A stretch of 46,364 nt of DNA from an uncultured Lachnospiraceae bacterium (GTDB lineage Bacteria; Bacillota; Clostridia; Lachnospirales; Lachnospiraceae), in contig CANRPO010000023.1 in assembly GCA_947632515.1 (NCBI GenBank), positions 1 to 46,364 of the forward strand. Direction: 5' to 3'. The notes below the pieces were generated by a model. That model searched no databases and was not told the DNA's origin. It saw only the letters and a list, made by a program, of their open reading frames with translations. This document shows positions 43,986 through 46,364 of this stretch, one piece after another. The position numbers were made by a program, and so were the translations under genes. Numbering within the stretch: position 1 is the first letter of the stretch; every line of letters starts with the position of its first letter.

Positions 43986-44076
43986 TTCTCCGATACATAG
44001 AAAAATTTTTTACAAATTCTATTGACATTCTCTAAAACAAAGAATACTATATACGTAGATTCTCTGAAACGGAGAA
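43986..44076. promoter_or_regulatory. Three 17-bp operators of the cI/cro switch
   Basis: Sites at 43986-44002, 44028-44044 and 44060-44076 share the form TTCTC-N8-AGAA or -GAGAA: TTCTCCGATACATAGAA, TTCTCTAAAACAAAGAA and TTCTCTGAAACGGAGAA. Spacing between starts is 42 and 32 bases. Site 2 fills the promoter spacer of the cro gene and site 3 covers its ribosome binding region. This resembles the lambda operator triplet. Confidence 0.85.
44022..44050 (+). promoter_or_regulatory. Promoter of the cro-like gene (PR-like)
   Basis: TTGACA (44022-44027) and TACTAT (44045-44050). The 17-base spacer between them is exactly operator 2, so repressor binding there must block polymerase. Confidence 0.85.
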
Positions 44077-44090
44077 AGGAGGGGCGATAA

Positions 44091-44312
44091 ATGTGCGTTA
44101 CAAAGAACTTATCCGCTTATGTGAATAGAATGGGAATCAATCTTTCGGCAATGGCAAGGGCCACGGGGATAAAGCGCGGGATCCTTCATGCAAGTTTATC
44201 AACGGCAATGAATGAAGATAAGCGCCGTCCTTTAAGAGATGATGAATTGATTAAGATTTGTAAGTTCCTTGACGTTAATCCTATGGATTTTGCCGCAAAT
44301 GAAGATGAGTGA
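44091..44312 (+). CDS. Cro-like helix-turn-helix protein
   Basis: 73 residues. The region NRMGINLSAMARATGIKRGIL reads as a helix-turn-helix and the C-terminal half is rich in charged residues. It is divergent from cI and preceded by AAAGGAGGGG. By position it is the lytic repressor of the switch, opposing CI. The operators lie between the two start codons. Confidence 0.8.
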   Translation: MCVTKNLSAYVNRMGINLSAMARATGIKRGILHASLSTAMNEDKRRPLRDDELIKICKFLDVNPMDFAANEDE

Positions 44313-44327
44313 GGGAGGTGAGAGAAA

Positions 44328-44489
44328 ATGGCATACGGAGAAAAGGAAATGACAGAGCATGAAGAACATCTTCTTGCGGTCAAAATTGCTAAGATAATCG
44401 CGCAAGAAGGTTCTTCATACAATCGCGCTGTCAGGGTATTAAATGAAGCGCAAAACGAATTGGCAAAAATGCCAATTACTGAATGCTAA
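44328..44489 (+). CDS. Small phage early protein (53 residues)
   Basis: Reads MAYGEKEMTEHEEHLLAVKI... and ends ...LAKMPITEC. It is mostly helical and acidic in its first part. GGAGGTG precedes the ATG, 15 bases after the cro gene stop. Product unknown; it is probably cotranscribed with cro. Confidence 0.65.
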   Translation: MAYGEKEMTEHEEHLLAVKIAKIIAQEGSSYNRAVRVLNEAQNELAKMPITEC

Positions 44490-44706
44490 CAGAAAAGTAA
44501 TTATAATTTTCACTTCTCTGGGCATCGGGATTTTTTGAGTCGTAGTCCCTAAGAGATGTTGCTGCTTTTTTGAGAAGTTCAAATGTGCTATCCGGCAGTT
44601 TGGCAGAACAGTTCGGACAAACAAGAGAATCTTTTTCCACAAGAAACTCTGAACGCACATTGAATCCTTCTCCGCAATTTAAGCACTGAAAATGATATTT
44701 ACGCAT
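44476..44706 (-). CDS. Small zinc-ribbon protein
   Basis: 76 residues with CLNC and CPNC pairs, spaced as in a zinc ribbon. The C-terminal part is polar. AAGGAG lies before ATG 44706. It overlaps the end of the 53-residue gene by 14 bases on the other strand. Function unknown. Confidence 0.6.
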   Translation of the reverse strand: MRKYHFQCLNCGEGFNVRSEFLVEKDSLVCPNCSAKLPDSTFELLKKAATSLRDYDSKNPDAQRSENYNYFSVSIQ

Positions 44707-44809
44707 GATTTTCTCCTTTCGTTATACTCGGCACTTGCCTGTGATTTCATTTTAGCATGGCAATAAAAATCTTTTGTACCAAATTTGCAGGAGAGAGGAT
44801 AGACGGAAA

Positions 44810-44938
44810 ATGCAAAACAATAATAATCATTTCACTGTAAAAAAGCACCATTTAGGACTCCTAAGCGCAAAAAGAAAGAAAAGAAAAAACATGTTCATAG
44901 GAATAAGTATGCGGGGAGGTGATAACGAATGGAATTAA
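44810..44938 (+). CDS. Possible very basic 42-residue protein
   Basis: MQNNNNHFTVKKHHLGLLSA is followed by a run of Lys/Arg (KRKKRKN). A GGAGAGAGGA site precedes it. It overlaps the next gene by 10 bases. Basic small peptides of this kind are common in phage early regions but the reading frame is short, so this is tentative. Confidence 0.4.
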   Translation: MQNNNNHFTVKKHHLGLLSAKRKKRKNMFIGISMRGGDNEWN

Positions 44939-45264
44939 ACGGCGCTCCAACTTATGAATTGATGAATGAGTTGGAAAAGCGGAACAAGAAGTATTCAGAG
45001 AATAAATTTATAGTCCGCTGTTACTGTGATGATGAAATTTTGGAAGAAACTGCGAAAACGCGCAAAGAGGCTAAACGTATTCTGCGTGAAATGAAAGAAA
45101 GAAATCCATATGCCTATGCACACTACTTTAAAATACCGTTTTCAAGAAGGCACCCAGACTTTCCGCTATACGTCCAAACAGTGACGCTATTGCTTCTAAT
45201 ATTTCCTTCAATAGTGGATTGGTGTATACGTCATATCCTCCAAATAGCGCAATTATGGAAATGA
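44929..45264 (+). CDS. Phage hypothetical protein, charged N-terminal half
   Basis: 111 residues. The first 70 are charged and well formed (MELNGAPTYELMNELEKRNKKYSEN...), with a GGGGAGGTGA site before the ATG. The last 45 become hydrophobic and run antisense to the gene at 45128-45505. That tail may be a shadow-coded extension or a true membrane segment. No family recognised. Confidence 0.5.
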   Translation: MELNGAPTYELMNELEKRNKKYSENKFIVRCYCDDEILEETAKTRKEAKRILREMKERNPYAYAHYFKIPFSRRHPDFPLYVQTVTLLLLIFPSIVDWCIRHILQIAQLWK

Positions 45265-45505
45265 CGGTTGGTATCATGAATTTCCAAAAAGAACGCGAAC
45301 GGTATCGCAAGTACATTTTACCGTTATCGCTGATGCGGAAACGGCTGCCGGAATGTGGATCTAATTCGACAAGACGATATTGCCTTAGAAATCTTCGACG
45401 TTCTTTGTTGCAAGCGTCATAACCAATACCGCAGAACTTTACTTTTACAAGGAGTATGTATTGCGGGAAAGAAAGCAGTATTTCTTTGTAGGTTAAATTA
45501 TTCAT
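45128..45505 (-). CDS. Small phage membrane protein
   Basis: 125 residues starting MNNLTYKEILLSFPQ, with AAAGGA five bases before the ATG. The N-terminal half is basic, possibly winged-helix-like; a membrane segment (FMIPTVISIIALFGGYDV) lies at about residues 75-92 and an amphipathic helix follows. A longer in-frame start at 45628 lacks a site. It overlaps the plus-strand gene at 44929-45264 by 137 bases. Confidence 0.55.
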   Translation of the reverse strand: MNNLTYKEILLSFPQYILLVKVKFCGIGYDACNKERRRFLRQYRLVELDPHSGSRFRISDNGKMYLRYRSRSFWKFMIPTVISIIALFGGYDVYTNPLLKEILEAIASLFGRIAESLGAFLKTVF

Positions 45506-45570
45506 GGTTATCCTTTCTGGTTGAGGAAATAAGAAAATTATATCACAAAAGGAGAGAGGTGAGAAAAGAT

Positions 45571-45690
45571 ATGATACATCACTACATGACAAAATACAAA
45601 GAGAGCGGAAGAACCTATGTTGAATCATGGATACAAATTAATCTGTTTAAGAAGTGTTTTTGCTTTAGCAAAAAGCGAATTGCAATATAA
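45571..45690 (+). CDS. Small phage protein (39 residues)
   Basis: Reads MIHHYMTKYKESGRTYVESW followed by a basic and aromatic tail ending in KKRIAI. GGAGAGAGGTGAG precedes it. Similar short proteins with a YVESWIQINLF core appear in Lachnospiraceae prophages; the function is unknown. It is divergent from the 125-residue gene. Confidence 0.55.
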   Translation: MIHHYMTKYKESGRTYVESWIQINLFKKCFCFSKKRIAI

Positions 45691-45716
45691 AAGTCCCTGT
45701 TAGAGCAAGGACTTTT
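45689..45716 (+). terminator. Terminator-like hairpin
   Basis: AAAAGTCC (45689-45696) pairs with GGACTTTT (45709-45716), loop of 12 bases. The T4 is inside the stem, so it is a modest terminator after the 39-residue gene. Confidence 0.5.
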
Positions 45717-45815
45717 ACGGGAACTATACTATTTTCCATTTACGATTTTTTCTTGCGTTGGCGGCATTGGCGACAACGGCGATTGCCATTAGATAGGAAA
45801 GTGAGGTGAAAGAAA

Positions 45816-46094
45816 ATGGAACAAGGAAAGGTTTTTGGACTGCACGAACTGAAAACAGTTGAAATTGATGTGGAGAAGAAGATTTTCCGTATCAATGGTG
45901 AGGACTTCGGGAGGGATTGCACAGGCTTTCACCTGATTTGCTCTCCGGCAGACCGCAATGATGATTTTTACAAGGTAAGTATGGATTTCCACTCTGTTCT
46001 CGAGTTTAGAGCAAACTTTGATGACAGAGGGCATATGAAAAGTAGCGGCGTTGCAAAACTTAAGCGGCACCTGTTATGGCGCCGCTTGCGTTAG
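45816..46094 (+). CDS. Phage hypothetical protein (92 residues)
   Basis: MEQGKVFGLHELKTVEIDVE... with RINGEDFGRDCTGFHLICS; soluble, no membrane segment. GTGAGGTGAAAG precedes the ATG. No family recognised. Converges with the gene at 46096-46281, leaving one base between the stops. Confidence 0.5.
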   Translation: MEQGKVFGLHELKTVEIDVEKKIFRINGEDFGRDCTGFHLICSPADRNDDFYKVSMDFHSVLEFRANFDDRGHMKSSGVAKLKRHLLWRRLR

Positions 46095-46095
46095 A

Positions 46096-46281
46096 CTAAC
46101 TTTTCATGTATGCTATGCCCCCATCGGTCAACTTGACCTCGCCTTGCACATTTTTTTCGACAAGGCCAAGGGATTCAAGCTGATCTCCGGTGTTAGTATC
46201 AATACTTTGCCAGTCTCTTTCGCCGGTTTTAGCATACTCATCGTAAAGCTGTTTTAATGCTTTTTCCGCAATGTCGGTCAT
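46096..46281 (-). CDS. Small winged-helix-like protein (61 residues)
   Basis: MTDIAEKALKQLYDEYAKTGERDW... with SLGLVEKNVQGEVKLTDGGIAYM, the helix-turn-wing pattern of small transcription factors such as phage winged-helix proteins. GAGGAG precedes the ATG. The product may regulate early genes; this is inference. Confidence 0.55.
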   Translation of the reverse strand: MTDIAEKALKQLYDEYAKTGERDWQSIDTNTGDQLESLGLVEKNVQGEVKLTDGGIAYMKS

Positions 46282-46364
46282 GCTGTATCTCCTCGTATTA
46301 TAAAGTAGTAGTGTTTATAGACCCTCTCCAAGGTCTGTGTGCTATACTGTTTAAGATACTGTGG

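Larger units (their letters stand above)
38386..46364. mobile_element. Left end of an integrated element, probably a prophage
   Basis: From the broken M23 gene to the window edge the content changes: large serine recombinase, cargo cassette, type I toxin, cI and Cro regulators with operators, and small phage-like genes in AT-richer sequence. No structural, packaging or replication genes are visible because the element continues beyond the window. An integrative conjugative element cannot be excluded without the rest. Confidence 0.8.

Overview
The window reads as a chromosome segment of a Gram-positive, low-to-mid GC Clostridia bacterium, most likely a gut Lachnospiraceae. Support comes from the S10-spc-alpha gene order, strong AGGAGG ribosome binding sites, sigma-A promoters of the TTGACA-17-TATAAT kind, zinc-type S14 and L36, a KOW protein between map and infA, an ECF transporter/truA/rplM/rpsI block, and a long-form hibernation factor. 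The genus cannot be fixed from the sequence alone.

Region 1 (1-16949) is one long block of translation genes: a promoter and structured leader, then rpsJ through rplO, secY, adk, map, a KOW-domain gene, infA, rpmJ, rpsM, rpsK, rpsD, rpoA and rplQ, ended by a strong terminator. An unusual repeat-rich spacer interrupts it between rpsH and rplF, and related palindromes lie between rpsK and rpsD. Region 2 (17063-20873) holds a soluble PocR-type chemotaxis transducer, a membrane chemoreceptor and a membrane-anchored M15 peptidase. They lie between rplQ and ecfA1, genes I expect to be closer together in relatives. Region 3 (21015-25610) is ecfA1-ecfA2-ecfT-truA and rplM-rpsI.

Region 4 (25611-36519) is accessory or envelope-related: a palindrome-rich gap, a small type I toxin-antitoxin-like locus, a VTC / DUF4956 / CotH cluster, a large DUF6020-like membrane protein, a short-chain dehydrogenase, thioredoxin reductase, a secreted SH3-NlpC/P60 hydrolase and a GT39-like glycosyltransferase that is out of frame at a C9/G9 tract. 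Three G9 tracts occur in the window (intergenic, in frame, and frame-breaking), which suggests slipped-strand variation of surface functions. Region 5 (36520-37644) is hpf with a four-box DnaA cluster and Spo0A-like sites upstream.

Region 6 (about 38386 to the end) is the left end of an integrated element, probably a prophage. Its large serine recombinase has split an M23 metallopeptidase gene at a 16-bp dyad. Behind the recombinase lie a three-gene cassette (GHKL ATPase, STAS-like DUF4325 protein, PIN-domain protein) with a predicted convergent small RNA at its 3' end, a second type I toxin/antisense RNA pair, a zinc-ribbon membrane protein, a lambda-like cI/cro switch with three matching 17-bp operators, and small early phage genes. 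The PIN/STAS/ATPase/sRNA cassette is the best candidate here for an undescribed system: it looks like a partner-switching or STAND-alone sensor controlling a nuclease in a lysogeny-module cargo position.
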